From NCBI GenBank assembly GCA_051877705.1, contig JBJEJD010000032.1:1-23130 (forward strand): DNA of 23,130 bases, read 5' to 3'. This DNA is from Coprococcus_A sp051877705. Lineage in GTDB: Bacteria > Bacillota > Clostridia > Lachnospirales > Lachnospiraceae. The position numbers and the translations under genes were made by a program. This document shows positions 7,213 through 15,106 of the stretch, piece after piece. The notes beneath the pieces were generated by a model. The model did not search any database. It saw only the letters and a list, made by a program, of their open reading frames with translations, and had not been told where the DNA came from. How positions within the stretch are numbered: the first letter of the stretch is position 1; each line of letters starts with the position of its first letter.

Positions 7213-9813
7213 ATGAAGGAATGGTATCAGTTAACAAAAGAAGAAGTGCTGGAGCAGTTCAACTCCGTCGGTGAAGGTTTATCCTCGGAGAAGGCAGAGA
7301 AGATTCTTTCTGAAAAGGGTGAGAATGTCCTGCAGGAGATGAAAAATAAGAGTATGCTGCGGGTGTTTGCGGAGCAGTTTTGTGATCTGCTGGTCGTTAT
7401 ACTGATCCTGGCGGCGGTAATCTCCATGTTTTCCGGTAATGTGGAGAGTACGATTGTTATTCTGGCAGTGATCACCATGAATTCGGTCCTTGGAACAGTT
7501 CAGAACAAGAAAGCGGAGAAGTCACTGGATAGCCTCAAATCCCTGTCTGCTCCCAATGCAAAGGTAATGCGTGATGGACAGAAAGCAGAAATTTCGTCTC
7601 GTCAGGTGGTGCCGGGGGATATTCTGCTTCTGGAAGCAGGAGATCTGGTTACGGCGGACGGACGTATTCTGGAGAGTTATGCTTTGCAGGTGAATGAAAG
7701 TTCTCTGACGGGCGAATCTACCAGTGTGGAGAAAACAGATACTGTGTTTACGGAAGAGCAGGCTCTGGGTGATCGTGTGAATATGGTTTATTCGGGAAGT
7801 CTGGTAACAGGGGGGCGTGCGGTTGTACTTGTTATAGCAACGGGTATGGAGACAGAGATTGGAAAAATAGCTTCTCTTATGAACGTGACAAAGGAGAAGA
7901 AGACTCCTTTGCAGGTTAGTCTCGATAAATTCGGAAGTCAGCTGGCTATGATCATTATTTTTATATGTGTATTGGTGTTTGGATTGAGTATTTACCGAAA
8001 GATGCCGGTGCTGGAAGCTCTGATGTTTGCTGTGGCTCTGGCTGTTGCAGCAATTCCGGAGGCATTGAGTTCCATTGTGACCATTGTGCAGGCCATGGGA
8101 ACACAGAAGATGGCCAGAGAGCATGCTATTATCAAAGATTTGAAGGCAGTGGAGAGCCTGGGGTGTGTTTCTGTCATTTGTTCTGACAAAACGGGTACAT
8201 TGACTCAGAATAAAATGACTGTTCAACAGATTTATATCAATGGAGAAACCTTGGAGGCAGATGAATTGGATCTGCAGCGTCAGTCTCATCGTTATTTGCT
8301 TTATGATGCCATATTGACCAATGATTCGGCCATTATGGATGGTCAGAGCATCGGCGATCCAACGGAGGTGGCGCTTATTGAGATGGGAAGAAAAGCAGAG
8401 GTGGATGAAACACAGCTGAGAAGCCGGATGCCTCGACTTGAAGAAATTCCTTTTGACTCCGATAGGAAGCTTATGAGTACAAAATACTTAATTCATGGTG
8501 TGCCGACGATTCTAACGAAGGGGGCACTGGATATGATGCTGACCAGAATCGACAGAATTCGTATAGAAGATACAATACGGCCAATTACAGATAAAGAGCG
8601 GGAGGCTATTCTTGACAAGAATCAGGAATTTTCAGAGCAGGGATTGCGTGTACTGGCTTTTGGATACAAAGAAGTACAAGAGAGTAATTGCCTGACTCTC
8701 GATGAAGAAAGGAATCTCGTTTTTCTTGGTTTGGTTTCTATGATCGATCCTCCGAGGGAAGAGTCAAAGGCAGCGGTGTATGATGCAAAAAGGGCCGGCA
8801 TACGTCCTGTGATGATTACTGGTGATCATAAAATTACAGCCATGGCTATTGCCAGTCAGATCGGCATTTTTGGAGAGGGTGATCTGGCAGTTACCGGTCA
8901 GGAACTGGATATTATGAGCGAGAGTGAACTGGATGAGAAGATTGATAAAATTTCCGTTTACGCCCGGGTTTCACCTGAGAATAAAATACGGATCGTAGAT
9001 GCATGGCAAAAGAAGGGGGCTGTGACTGCTATGACAGGTGACGGAGTTAATGATGCCCCGGCTCTGAAAAAGGCGGATATTGGTGTGGCTATGGGTATTA
9101 CCGGGACAGAAGTATCCAAGGATGCGGCATCAATGATTTTAACAGACGATAATTTTGCCACGATCATCAAAGCAGTGGCAAACGGAAGAAATGTATACAG
9201 GAATATAAAGAATGCAGTACAGTTTCTGTTGTCAGGTAATATGGCTGGGATTCTGTCGGTGCTTTATACATCTCTGGCGGCACTTCCGATGCCTTTTGCT
9301 CCGGTTCATCTGCTTTTTATTAATTTATTGACTGATTCTCTCCCGGCTATTGCCATTGGTATGGAAAAGGCAGAAAAAGATCTTTTGTCAGATTTACCAA
9401 GGAATCCGAAACAGGGGATTCTGACGAAGGATATGATGACAGCTTTTTTGCTTCAGGGGGGACTCATAGCCGTTTGTACGATGATTGCTTTTCATATCGG
9501 CCTCGGCAGTGGTGACAGTGCTGCTGCAAGTACCATGGCATTTGCAACATTGACGCTGGCGCGTTTGTTCCATGGATTCAATTGCCGGAGTCGTCATTCC
9601 ATATTTAAAGTGGGAATATTGTCAAATATATACAGTCTTGGTGCATTTGCGGCAGGTGTTCTGTTATTGATGATGGTGCTTTTCGTACCGGTTCTCCGCA
9701 GACTGTTTTCGGTTGCTATATTATCAGGTTATCAACTGGAAGTTATTATACTGTTAGCTTTTATACCAACAATAATCATACAGATTTCAAAAGTCATTCG
9801 GGAGAAATGTTGA
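7213..9813 (+). CDS. P-type cation ATPase, probable Mn2+/Ca2+ exporter
   Basis: An 866-residue P2-type (SERCA/PMCA-like) ATP-driven cation pump in the cytoplasmic membrane. It has an N-terminal cation-ATPase domain and actuator-domain TGES at 166-169. M4 carries AIPEALSSIV near 280-289, and the phosphorylation site is DKTGT with Asp325. The hinge is TGDGVNDAPALKKADIG, and M5/M6 carry the NLLTDSLPAIAIG cation site. Start ATG 7213 has AAAGGAGG at 7196-7203. The frame is open further upstream to 6937, but that stretch is the riboswitch and terminator, so the longer reading is rejected. Ca2+ is the usual annotation of such pumps. Control by a yybP-ykoY element argues that Mn2+ efflux is at least part of the job. 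M4 has PEALSS instead of the PEGLP of animal Ca2+ pumps. Confidence 0.93.
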   Translation: MKEWYQLTKEEVLEQFNSVGEGLSSEKAEKILSEKGENVLQEMKNKSMLRVFAEQFCDLLVVILILAAVISMFSGNVESTIVILAVITMNSVLGTVQNKKAEKSLDSLKSLSAPNAKVMRDGQKAEISSRQVVPGDILLLEAGDLVTADGRILESYALQVNESSLTGESTSVEKTDTVFTEEQALGDRVNMVYSGSLVTGGRAVVLVIATGMETEIGKIASLMNVTKEKKTPLQVSLDKFGSQLAMIIIFICVLVFGLSIYRKMPVLEALMFAVALAVAAIPEALSSIVTIVQAMGTQKMAREHAIIKDLKAVESLGCVSVICSDKTGTLTQNKMTVQQIYINGETLEADELDLQRQSHRYLLYDAILTNDSAIMDGQSIGDPTEVALIEMGRKAEVDETQLRSRMPRLEEIPFDSDRKLMSTKYLIHGVPTILTKGALDMMLTRIDRIRIEDTIRPITDKEREAILDKNQEFSEQGLRVLAFGYKEVQESNCLTLDEERNLVFLGLVSMIDPPREESKAAVYDAKRAGIRPVMITGDHKITAMAIASQIGIFGEGDLAVTGQELDIMSESELDEKIDKISVYARVSPENKIRIVDAWQKKGAVTAMTGDGVNDAPALKKADIGVAMGITGTEVSKDAASMILTDDNFATIIKAVANGRNVYRNIKNAVQFLLSGNMAGILSVLYTSLAALPMPFAPVHLLFINLLTDSLPAIAIGMEKAEKDLLSDLPRNPKQGILTKDMMTAFLLQGGLIAVCTMIAFHIGLGSGDSAAASTMAFATLTLARLFHGFNCRSRHSIFKVGILSNIYSLGAFAAGVLLLMMVLFVPVLRRLFSVAILSGYQLEVIILLAFIPTIIIQISKVIREKC

Positions 9814-9838
9814 ATCCATACAGATTTCGCTGTATAAT
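9810..9838 (+). promoter_or_regulatory. Promoter of the YkgJ-family gene
   Basis: TTGAAT (9810-9815) overlaps the stop codon of the ATPase gene. A 17-bp spacer and a perfect TATAAT (9833-9838) follow. The leader would begin near 9845, just before a long hairpin. Confidence 0.8.
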
Positions 9839-9850
9839 AATACAGAATAT

Positions 9851-9901
9851 GCAGCTGTTCAGAGGCAGGATCTGTAAGAGATGTATGCCCTGGACAGCTG
9901 C
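9851..9901 (+). promoter_or_regulatory. Long hairpin in the 5' leader of the YkgJ-family gene
   Basis: GCAGCTGTTCAG (9851-9862) pairs with CTGGACAGCTGC (9890-9901) over 12 bp with one G-U pair, around a 27-nt loop. No T tract follows, so it is not an intrinsic terminator. It occupies the start of the predicted leader and ends about 15 nt before the ribosome binding site. Confidence 0.55.
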
Positions 9902-9925
9902 CGATGATATAAGGAAGGTGATCAT

Positions 9926-10594
9926 ATGGAAAGAAATATAGATTTAAATGAGATCTCAGATGGAAGGCTGTATACGTCCAATGATATGGTGAGAGCAGAT
10001 TGTCAGGGATGTGAGGGGTGTTCGGCCTGCTGTCGGGGAATGGGGCACTCTATTATTCTTGATCCTCTTGATGTACATAGAATATGCTGCTATTTCAGGA
10101 TCCCTTTTGAAGCATTGCTGGCAGATCATGTGGAACTGAATGTGGTGGATGGAATGATTTTGCCGAATCTGAAAATGGTTGGAGAGGACGAGCACTGTAT
10201 TTTTTTAAATGAAGAAGGACGATGCGGGATTCATAAGATTCGACCGGGATTTTGCAGGCTGTTTCCTCTTGGTCGTGTTTATGAGGATCGCAGTTTTAAA
10301 TATATTCTTCAGATCCATGAATGTAAAAAGGAAGACCGGCAGAAAATTAAGATTAAAAAATGGCTGGATACTCCGGATTTGAAAGCTTATGAGAAATTCG
10401 TGACAGACTGGCATTATTTTTTGAAAGATGTGGCTGAATCCCTGAAAAAGGAAGGCGCTGATACTCAGACGGTCAAGCAGGTTAATATTTATGTGCTGAA
10501 GCAGTTCTATATGAGAGGTTTTGATGAGAATCAAAATTTTTATGCACAATTTGCAGAGAGGTTATCAGAAGTACAGGCAGTTTTACTGAAATAA
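9926..10594 (+). CDS. YkgJ-family cysteine-cluster protein
   Basis: A 222-residue protein of the YkgJ/Fli(B)-like zinc- or iron-binding cysteine cluster family (CxxCxxC...C). Near the N-terminus are Cys26, 29, 32, 35 and 36 (CQGCEGCSACC). Further conserved cysteines are Cys90, Cys99, Cys109 and Cys132 in CIFLNEEGRCGIHKIRPGFCRLFPLG and HECKK. The family is thought to coordinate a metal, but its biochemical role is unsettled. AAGGAAGGTG supports ATG 9926. The gene has its own promoter and a structured leader. It is probably cytoplasmic; no signal peptide or membrane segment is seen. Confidence 0.85.
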   Translation: MERNIDLNEISDGRLYTSNDMVRADCQGCEGCSACCRGMGHSIILDPLDVHRICCYFRIPFEALLADHVELNVVDGMILPNLKMVGEDEHCIFLNEEGRCGIHKIRPGFCRLFPLGRVYEDRSFKYILQIHECKKEDRQKIKIKKWLDTPDLKAYEKFVTDWHYFLKDVAESLKKEGADTQTVKQVNIYVLKQFYMRGFDENQNFYAQFAERLSEVQAVLLK

Positions 10595-10661
10595 ACAGAT
10601 AATTTGTGCATATCTGTCAAAACATCTTAAAATACCGATAAAAATTGGTTCTATTCGGATA

Positions 10662-10690
10662 TTGAAAGCAATTTGTTTTTTTGTTAAACT
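10662..10690 (+). promoter_or_regulatory. Promoter of the HPr-like gene
   Basis: TTGAAA (10662-10667), a 17-bp spacer and TAAACT (10685-10690), about 45 nt before the HPr-like start codon. Confidence 0.6.
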
Positions 10691-10735
10691 GGTGGCAACT
10701 TGAAGAATTCCGTAAAAACAGAAGGAGAGACGATA

Positions 10736-11002
10736 ATGAAACGATTCTCAGTAACGGTAAATAAAATTGAAGACGGTATCCTGCATGTCAGATCAGCGGG
10801 CCTTATTATGAAAGAAGCTTCCCAGTTCGCCTCTGATGTAAAGATTACAAAAAGCGGACGGACAATCAATGGCAAGGATATTCTGGAATGGATGGGTCTG
10901 AAGATAGCTGTTGGAGATGTATTATCCGTAGATATAGTTGGACCGGATGAGGAAGCTGCCGCCAGCAGTTTTGAACAGTTTTTGAACAGACAGTTTGCAT
11001 AA
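10736..11002 (+). CDS. HPr-like phosphocarrier protein with Asp at the Ser46 position
   Basis: An 88-residue protein, the normal length of HPr, the small cytoplasmic carrier of the phosphotransferase sugar-uptake system. After one extra residue before the active site, it aligns without gaps to Bacillus HPr. His17 matches His15, Arg19 matches Arg17, and Ser20 replaces Pro18. The regulatory segment NLKSIMGVMSLG is NGKDILEWMGLK here, so Asp48 replaces the regulatory Ser46. The hydrophobic patch residues are Ile49, Leu50 and Met53. AAGGAG at 10722-10727 fixes ATG 10736 over an upstream in-frame TTG. The gene is monocistronic, with a promoter and a terminator. It could be a specialised HPr paralogue rather than the main PTS HPr. 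Confidence 0.85.
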   Translation: MKRFSVTVNKIEDGILHVRSAGLIMKEASQFASDVKITKSGRTINGKDILEWMGLKIAVGDVLSVDIVGPDEEAAASSFEQFLNRQFA

Positions 11003-11026
11003 ATAGAATATAGAATACAGATAATA

Positions 11027-11069
11027 GTGGTTCACCTTTTTAAATATTAAAAAGATGGGCTGCTTTTTT
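11027..11069 (+). terminator. Terminator after the HPr-like gene
   Basis: A long imperfect hairpin at 11027-11063 has a CTTTTTAA/TTAAAAAG core, with an outer part held by G-U pairs and one mismatch. Six T residues (11064-11069) follow. Confidence 0.75.
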
Positions 11070-11103
11070 ATTATCATTTATACGTGCGCAGTTGATGAAC
11101 CTG

Positions 11104-11112
11104 TGTTATAAT
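11104..11112 (+). promoter_or_regulatory. Extended -10 promoter for the EamA transporter gene
   Basis: TGTTATAAT gives a TGn extended -10 with a perfect TATAAT (11107-11112). No good -35 is seen at the usual distance, which is acceptable for extended -10 promoters. Confidence 0.55.
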
Positions 11113-11156
11113 GAACCGTGCAGAAATCAAAAGCAGCAAAGGAAAGGAAGTTTTTT

Positions 11157-12122
11157 ATGAGTGAATCATCAGATCGGGAACAATGGATGCAAAAGACTGT
11201 TGTGGTTTGGCTTGGTGCTATGCTTTGCTGTGCGTTATGGGGCAGTGCGTTTCCATTTGTAAAAATTGGTTACCGATTATTTAATATTGTTTCAGAAGAT
11301 ACGGCATCACAGATTTTGTTTGCGGGGTGTCGTTTTACATTGGCCGGGATGATGGCTGTTTTCATTGGCAGTATAGCTGCACGTCAGTTTCTGCATCCTA
11401 CCAGAGATAATATTGGCCGGGTTTTATGGCTGAGTTTTTTGCAAACTGTGCTGCAATATCTGTTTTTCTATATAGGTTTGGCTCATACCAGCGGTGTGAA
11501 GGCGTCTATTATAGAAGCAGTCAATGTATTTGTGGCTATTCTTGTGGCCAGTATTCTATTTCATCAGGAAAAGTTGACTTTTCAAAAGCTTGCCGGCTGT
11601 ATGGTGGGTTTTGCCGGCGTGGTATTGATTAATCTTAATGGGATGAACTTTGAGATGAGCCTGCAGGGTGAGGGATTTATCTTTTTGTCAACAGTAGCCT
11701 ACGCTTTTTCTTCTGTTTTTCTGAAACGGTTTTCAGTGAAGGACAATACAGTCATGCTCAGTGGTTATCAGTTCATTATGGGCGGTATTATCATGGTGAT
11801 CGTGGGTATTGTCATGGGCGGACATATTAATGTTCCGTCTGGAAAAGCTGTGGTGCTTCTGCTTTATTTGGCCATGGTTTCAGCGGTGGCCTATTCTGTA
11901 TGGGGACTTTTACTGAAGTATAATCCCGTATCCAGAGTGGCGGTTTTTGGATTTATGAATCCTGTTTTTGGGGTGATTTTGTCTGCTGTATTTTTACATG
12001 AAAGTGATCAGGCCAGCGGTTGGACCGGTATCCTGTCACTGATACTGGTCTGCATCGGAATTTATGTTGTTAACTACAGCAAAACTCAGATCAATAGAGC
12101 TGGTGGAATGGAAAGAAGATAA
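11157..12122 (+). CDS. EamA/DMT-family transporter
   Basis: A 321-residue membrane protein of the drug/metabolite transporter superfamily with two EamA repeats and about ten hydrophobic segments. The start of the first repeat has the typical LCCALWGSAFPFVKIG pattern. The second half begins near GEGFIFLSTVAYAFSSVFLKRF and ends with FGFMNPVFGVILSAVFLHE, both characteristic of EamA repeats. Such proteins export amino acids, metabolites or drugs; the substrate cannot be read from the sequence. GGAAAGGAAG before ATG 11157 favours this start over an in-frame GTG at 11118. It lies 24 nt upstream of a ThrE-type exporter pair, which suggests, but does not prove, a shared role in metabolite export. Confidence 0.88.
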   Translation: MSESSDREQWMQKTVVVWLGAMLCCALWGSAFPFVKIGYRLFNIVSEDTASQILFAGCRFTLAGMMAVFIGSIAARQFLHPTRDNIGRVLWLSFLQTVLQYLFFYIGLAHTSGVKASIIEAVNVFVAILVASILFHQEKLTFQKLAGCMVGFAGVVLINLNGMNFEMSLQGEGFIFLSTVAYAFSSVFLKRFSVKDNTVMLSGYQFIMGGIIMVIVGIVMGGHINVPSGKAVVLLLYLAMVSAVAYSVWGLLLKYNPVSRVAVFGFMNPVFGVILSAVFLHESDQASGWTGILSLILVCIGIYVVNYSKTQINRAGGMERR

Positions 12123-12146
12123 ATTGAATAGTTTGAGGGATTTGTT

Positions 12147-12959
12147 ATGGAAAATAAGGATGTGGCAGAGAAGAAAACGCAGAAAAAAAACGATGAAGAA
12201 GTGATGGAACTGGCTATCCAGGCGGGTCATATCCTGCTGGAAAATGGGGCTGAAATTTTCCGGGTGGAAGAGACTATGAACAGGATCTGCCGGTATTATG
12301 ATGTACAGTCAGGAAGCCATTTTGTTCTAAGTAATGGTATTTTTGCCACTGCGGGGGATAGTCGGGAGAGATTTTTTGCGAAGGTTCAGCATATCCCTGT
12401 CAGTGGGACACATTTGGATAAAGTGGCAGCGGTCAATCAGTTGTCAAGAGAGATTGAAGAAGGGAAATATACTGTTGCTGAGGCTATGGATGAACTGGAA
12501 CGTATAAAAACTATGCCAGAAAAGAGAAAGCTCATACAGATTATGGCATCGGGGATTGGCAGTGCTGCATTCTGCTGCCTTTTTGGTGGTAATGCCATAG
12601 ACAGTCTGGTGGCTTTTGGCGCAGGACTGATTCTATATACATATGTTTTTTTTATTAGTGGACCATATTTATCGAAAATTGTCGGAAATGTGGGAGGTAG
12701 CACCCTTGTCACGATGATATGTGCTTTTTTTCATGTTATGGGTATAGGGGATCATCTGAATTTCATGATCATCGGATCAATCATGCCGTTGATACCGGGG
12801 GTACCGTTTACCAATGCTATTCGAGATGTGGCTGATGGAGATTATATTTCCGGATCTGTCAGAATGCTTGATGCGATGCTGATATTTTTCTGTATTGCCA
12901 TAGGTGTTGGTCTGGGGATTGCTATTGTAAACGGAATAACGGGAGGTGTAGGTCTGTGA
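12147..12959 (+). CDS. ThrE/YjjP-family exporter, large subunit
   Basis: A 270-residue protein of the threonine/serine exporter family (ThrE, DUF1212). The soluble N-terminal part carries the family motif LLENGAEIFRVEETMNRIC around residues 30-48. About five membrane helices follow from residue 130. The IPGVPFTNAIRDVADGDYISG motif near 214-234 is typical of the family. In Corynebacterium, ThrE is one long protein; in many bacteria it is split into this part and a smaller partner, as here. Related YjjP/YjjB pairs in E. coli are linked to succinate export, so the substrate is uncertain. The stop overlaps the start of the next gene by 4 nt. Confidence 0.88.
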   Translation: MENKDVAEKKTQKKNDEEVMELAIQAGHILLENGAEIFRVEETMNRICRYYDVQSGSHFVLSNGIFATAGDSRERFFAKVQHIPVSGTHLDKVAAVNQLSREIEEGKYTVAEAMDELERIKTMPEKRKLIQIMASGIGSAAFCCLFGGNAIDSLVAFGAGLILYTYVFFISGPYLSKIVGNVGGSTLVTMICAFFHVMGIGDHLNFMIIGSIMPLIPGVPFTNAIRDVADGDYISGSVRMLDAMLIFFCIAIGVGLGIAIVNGITGGVGL

Positions 12960-13393
12960 TTATACAATTATTGGCAGCCATGATGGGAACCATTGCTTTT
13001 TCTGTATTGTTTGGAGTACCGTCTGTTTATTATATTTACTGCGGCCTCATCGGCTGTGCCGGATGGGGAGTTTATCTGGCGGCATCTGATGTACTTGGTG
13101 CTGCAACATCGGCGCTGCTTGCGACAATGGTGGTTATTTTTTTGTCCAGATTGGCCGCTGTATGGAAACGATGTCCGGTGACAATTTTTCTGATTGCGGG
13201 TATATTTCCGTTGGTTCCTGGGGCGGGTGTGTACTGGACTGCTTATTATATTGTTACAGATCAGCTGTGGATGGCTGTTGAAACAGGATATGCCGCAGTA
13301 AAAACAGCGGTTGCTATTGTGTTGGGGATAGTATTCATATTCGAAATTCCACAGGGACTCTTTCTTGCATTGTGCGGTCAACATAAAAAATAA
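12956..13393 (+). CDS. ThrE_2/YjjB-family exporter, small subunit
   Basis: A 145-residue, almost entirely hydrophobic protein with four or five membrane helices, matching the C-terminal half of ThrE (DUF3815/YjjB). The motif FPLVPGAGVYWTAYYIV near 83-99 is diagnostic. It starts at GTG 12956, overlapping the upstream stop (GTGA) for translational coupling, with GGGAGG before it. Together with the preceding gene it should form a two-component exporter. Confidence 0.87.
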   Translation: MIIQLLAAMMGTIAFSVLFGVPSVYYIYCGLIGCAGWGVYLAASDVLGAATSALLATMVVIFLSRLAAVWKRCPVTIFLIAGIFPLVPGAGVYWTAYYIVTDQLWMAVETGYAAVKTAVAIVLGIVFIFEIPQGLFLALCGQHKK

Positions 13394-13447
13394 ATTTTTT
13401 TAATTTGTAATTTGTTTAAGAATGTATGGAAGAATGATAGGGTTTCC

Positions 13448-13456
13448 TGATATAAT
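13448..13456 (+). promoter_or_regulatory. Extended -10 promoter for nth-coaW
   Basis: TGATATAAT, a TGn extended -10 with a perfect TATAAT at 13451-13456, lies 31 nt before the nth start. No convincing -35 is seen. Confidence 0.55.
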
Positions 13457-13487
13457 ATGTACAAGATTGAAGAGAGGCAGTAAAACG

Positions 13488-14120
13488 ATGACAAAAGAGG
13501 AATTAACACTGGAAGTAATTGAGCGATTGAAAAGAGAATATCCTCTGGCTGAGTGTACGCTGGATTATGATCAGGCGTGGAAGCTGCTGGTTAGCGTCCG
13601 TCTGGCTGCTCAGTGTACCGATGCCAGGGTCAATGTGGTGGTTGAAGGATTATACGAAAAATATCCGGATGTGAATGCATTGGCTGATGCAGATGTGGAT
13701 GATATTGAGAAGATCGTCCGGCCATGTGGTCTGGGCAGAAGTAAGGCAAGGGATATCAGTGCCTGTATGAAAATGCTTCGGGATGAATATGGCGGCAATG
13801 TGCCGAAGGATTTTGATGCACTCTTAAAATTGCCAGGTGTCGGAAGGAAGAGCGCCAATCTGATTATGGGGGATGTGTTTGGTGAACCGGCTATTGTAAC
13901 GGATACACACTGTATTCGTCTGGTGAATAGAATTGGTATTGTGGAAGGTATTAAAGAGCCAAAAAAAGTGGAGATGGCTCTCTGGAAGCTGGTGCCGCCG
14001 GAGGAGGGCAGCGATTTCTGTCACCGTCTGGTTTTCCATGGAAGAGAAGTTTGTACGGCACGAACCAAACCATATTGTGAGCGCTGCTGTCTGCAGGATA
14101 TCTGTGCAAAAAATATTTAG
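13488..14120 (+). CDS. nth: Endonuclease III (DNA glycosylase/AP lyase)
   Basis: A 210-residue base-excision repair enzyme that removes oxidised pyrimidines and nicks abasic sites. The helix-hairpin-helix LPGVGRKSAN near 112-121 contains the catalytic lysine, and TDTHC near 136-140 contains the catalytic aspartate. The C-terminal cluster-binding cysteines are in CTARTKPYCERCCLQDIC. Their spacing reads C-x7-C-x2-C-x5-C, one residue longer in the first loop than the usual C-x6. ATG 13488 has AGAGG upstream and the expected family length; the frame is open further upstream, but that segment carries the promoter. coaW follows after 15 nt. Confidence 0.94.
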   Translation: MTKEELTLEVIERLKREYPLAECTLDYDQAWKLLVSVRLAAQCTDARVNVVVEGLYEKYPDVNALADADVDDIEKIVRPCGLGRSKARDISACMKMLRDEYGGNVPKDFDALLKLPGVGRKSANLIMGDVFGEPAIVTDTHCIRLVNRIGIVEGIKEPKKVEMALWKLVPPEEGSDFCHRLVFHGREVCTARTKPYCERCCLQDICAKNI

Positions 14121-14135
14121 GCGGGGGATAAAAAC

Positions 14136-14957
14136 ATGAAAGTTGTCTTAGGTGTTGATATTGGAAGTTCGGCGACGAAAATTGTTGCTATGGATGAAGA
14201 GAAACAGATTATTTCATCAATGCGAGTGTCGGCAGCCGATCAGGTGACCGCCCTGTTTGGCTCTATTGGACGGCTGTTATATGAGAATGGCATACAATTG
14301 GAGGAGGTTGCGGCAGTCATGCTTACGGGAATGGGGGCTTCCTTTGCAAAAGGAGATATTTACGGGCTGCCGACGCATAGAGTAACAGAATTCGAGGCGC
14401 TTGGTACAGGTGGATTGTTTCTGTCAGGACTGTCATCGGCTATTGTGGGAAGTGTAGGAACGGGTACGGCGCTGGTGGAGGCAGTGGACGGGCATTTCAG
14501 TCATGTGGGCGGCAGTGCCGTTGGTGGTGGAACATTGGTAGGACTGGCTTCAAGACTTTTCGGTATTCGTAAAGTACGTGTTATCGCAGATATGGCCGAA
14601 AGGGGAGATCTGAAGAATGTAGATTGGTCCATCAGTGAACTCAGCAGCTCAGATATGCCGACGCTGCCGGATTATGCTACTTCTTCGAATCTTGGAAAAA
14701 TGAAAAGTACGGCAACGGATGAAGATGTGGCATTGGGCCTTTTTAATATGATCTTCCAGACAGCGGGAACTCTGGCTGTCTTTGCATGCCGGAATACAAA
14801 TCTGAAGGATGTGGTGGTTACAGGTTCCCTTGCAACATTGAATCTGGCAAAAGTTATGTTGGGACAGGTGGGAGAACTGTATGGTATCAATTTTGTGATT
14901 CCTGAAGAAGCGGCATTTGCCACGGCCATTGGAGCAGCTCTCATGTATTTTAATTAA
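14136..14957 (+). CDS. coaW: Type II pantothenate kinase
   Basis: A 273-residue kinase of the acetate/sugar kinase-hsp70-actin fold that phosphorylates pantothenate, the first step of coenzyme A synthesis. The phosphate-binding loop GVDIGSSATK is at 6-15. TEFEALGTGG at 84-93 has the Glu equivalent to the catalytic Glu of the Staphylococcus enzyme. The GSVGTGTALVE and GGSAVGGGTLVGLASRLFG segments (about 105-143) are characteristic of type II enzymes. These lack the strong CoA feedback inhibition of type I, as known for the family. GCGGGGGA precedes ATG 14136. It is probably cotranscribed with nth and ends at a strong terminator. Confidence 0.9.
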   Translation: MKVVLGVDIGSSATKIVAMDEEKQIISSMRVSAADQVTALFGSIGRLLYENGIQLEEVAAVMLTGMGASFAKGDIYGLPTHRVTEFEALGTGGLFLSGLSSAIVGSVGTGTALVEAVDGHFSHVGGSAVGGGTLVGLASRLFGIRKVRVIADMAERGDLKNVDWSISELSSSDMPTLPDYATSSNLGKMKSTATDEDVALGLFNMIFQTAGTLAVFACRNTNLKDVVVTGSLATLNLAKVMLGQVGELYGINFVIPEEAAFATAIGAALMYFN

Positions 14958-14970
14958 AAAGCAGTGATCC

Positions 14971-15017
14971 AAGCAGAAATTGTCGAAAAAAAGACAGTTT
15001 CTGCTTTATATTTTTTT
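14971..15017 (+). terminator. Intrinsic terminator after coaW
   Basis: A 14-bp stem (14971-14984 with 14993-15006, one G-U) starts AAGCAGAAA and encloses an A-rich 8-nt loop. A T-rich tract ending in seven Ts (15011-15017) follows. Confidence 0.9.
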
Positions 15018-15042
15018 AAGGGAATATTTGGTGGAAAAACCT

Positions 15043-15070
15043 TTGACAGCCGAAAAAAATGGTGTATAAT
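15043..15070 (+). promoter_or_regulatory. Promoter of the kinase/Ig-like operon
   Basis: A perfect TTGACA (15043-15048), a 16-bp spacer and a perfect TATAAT (15065-15070). It implies a leader of about 150 nt before the kinase start codon. Confidence 0.85.
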
Positions 15071-15106
15071 ACCGTAAAAATTTCATTTCTGATTACCATT
15101 TCTGAA

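Noticed and set aside
7522..8289. Long minus-strand open frame inside the ATPase gene (255 codons)
   Set aside because: It is antisense to conserved ATPase motifs including DKTGT; composition is rich in His/Cys/Ser as expected for a shadow frame.
10595..10617. Inverted repeat ACAGATA/TATCTGT after the YkgJ-type gene as a terminator
   Set aside because: The stem is 7 bp and AT-rich, and it lacks a following T tract.
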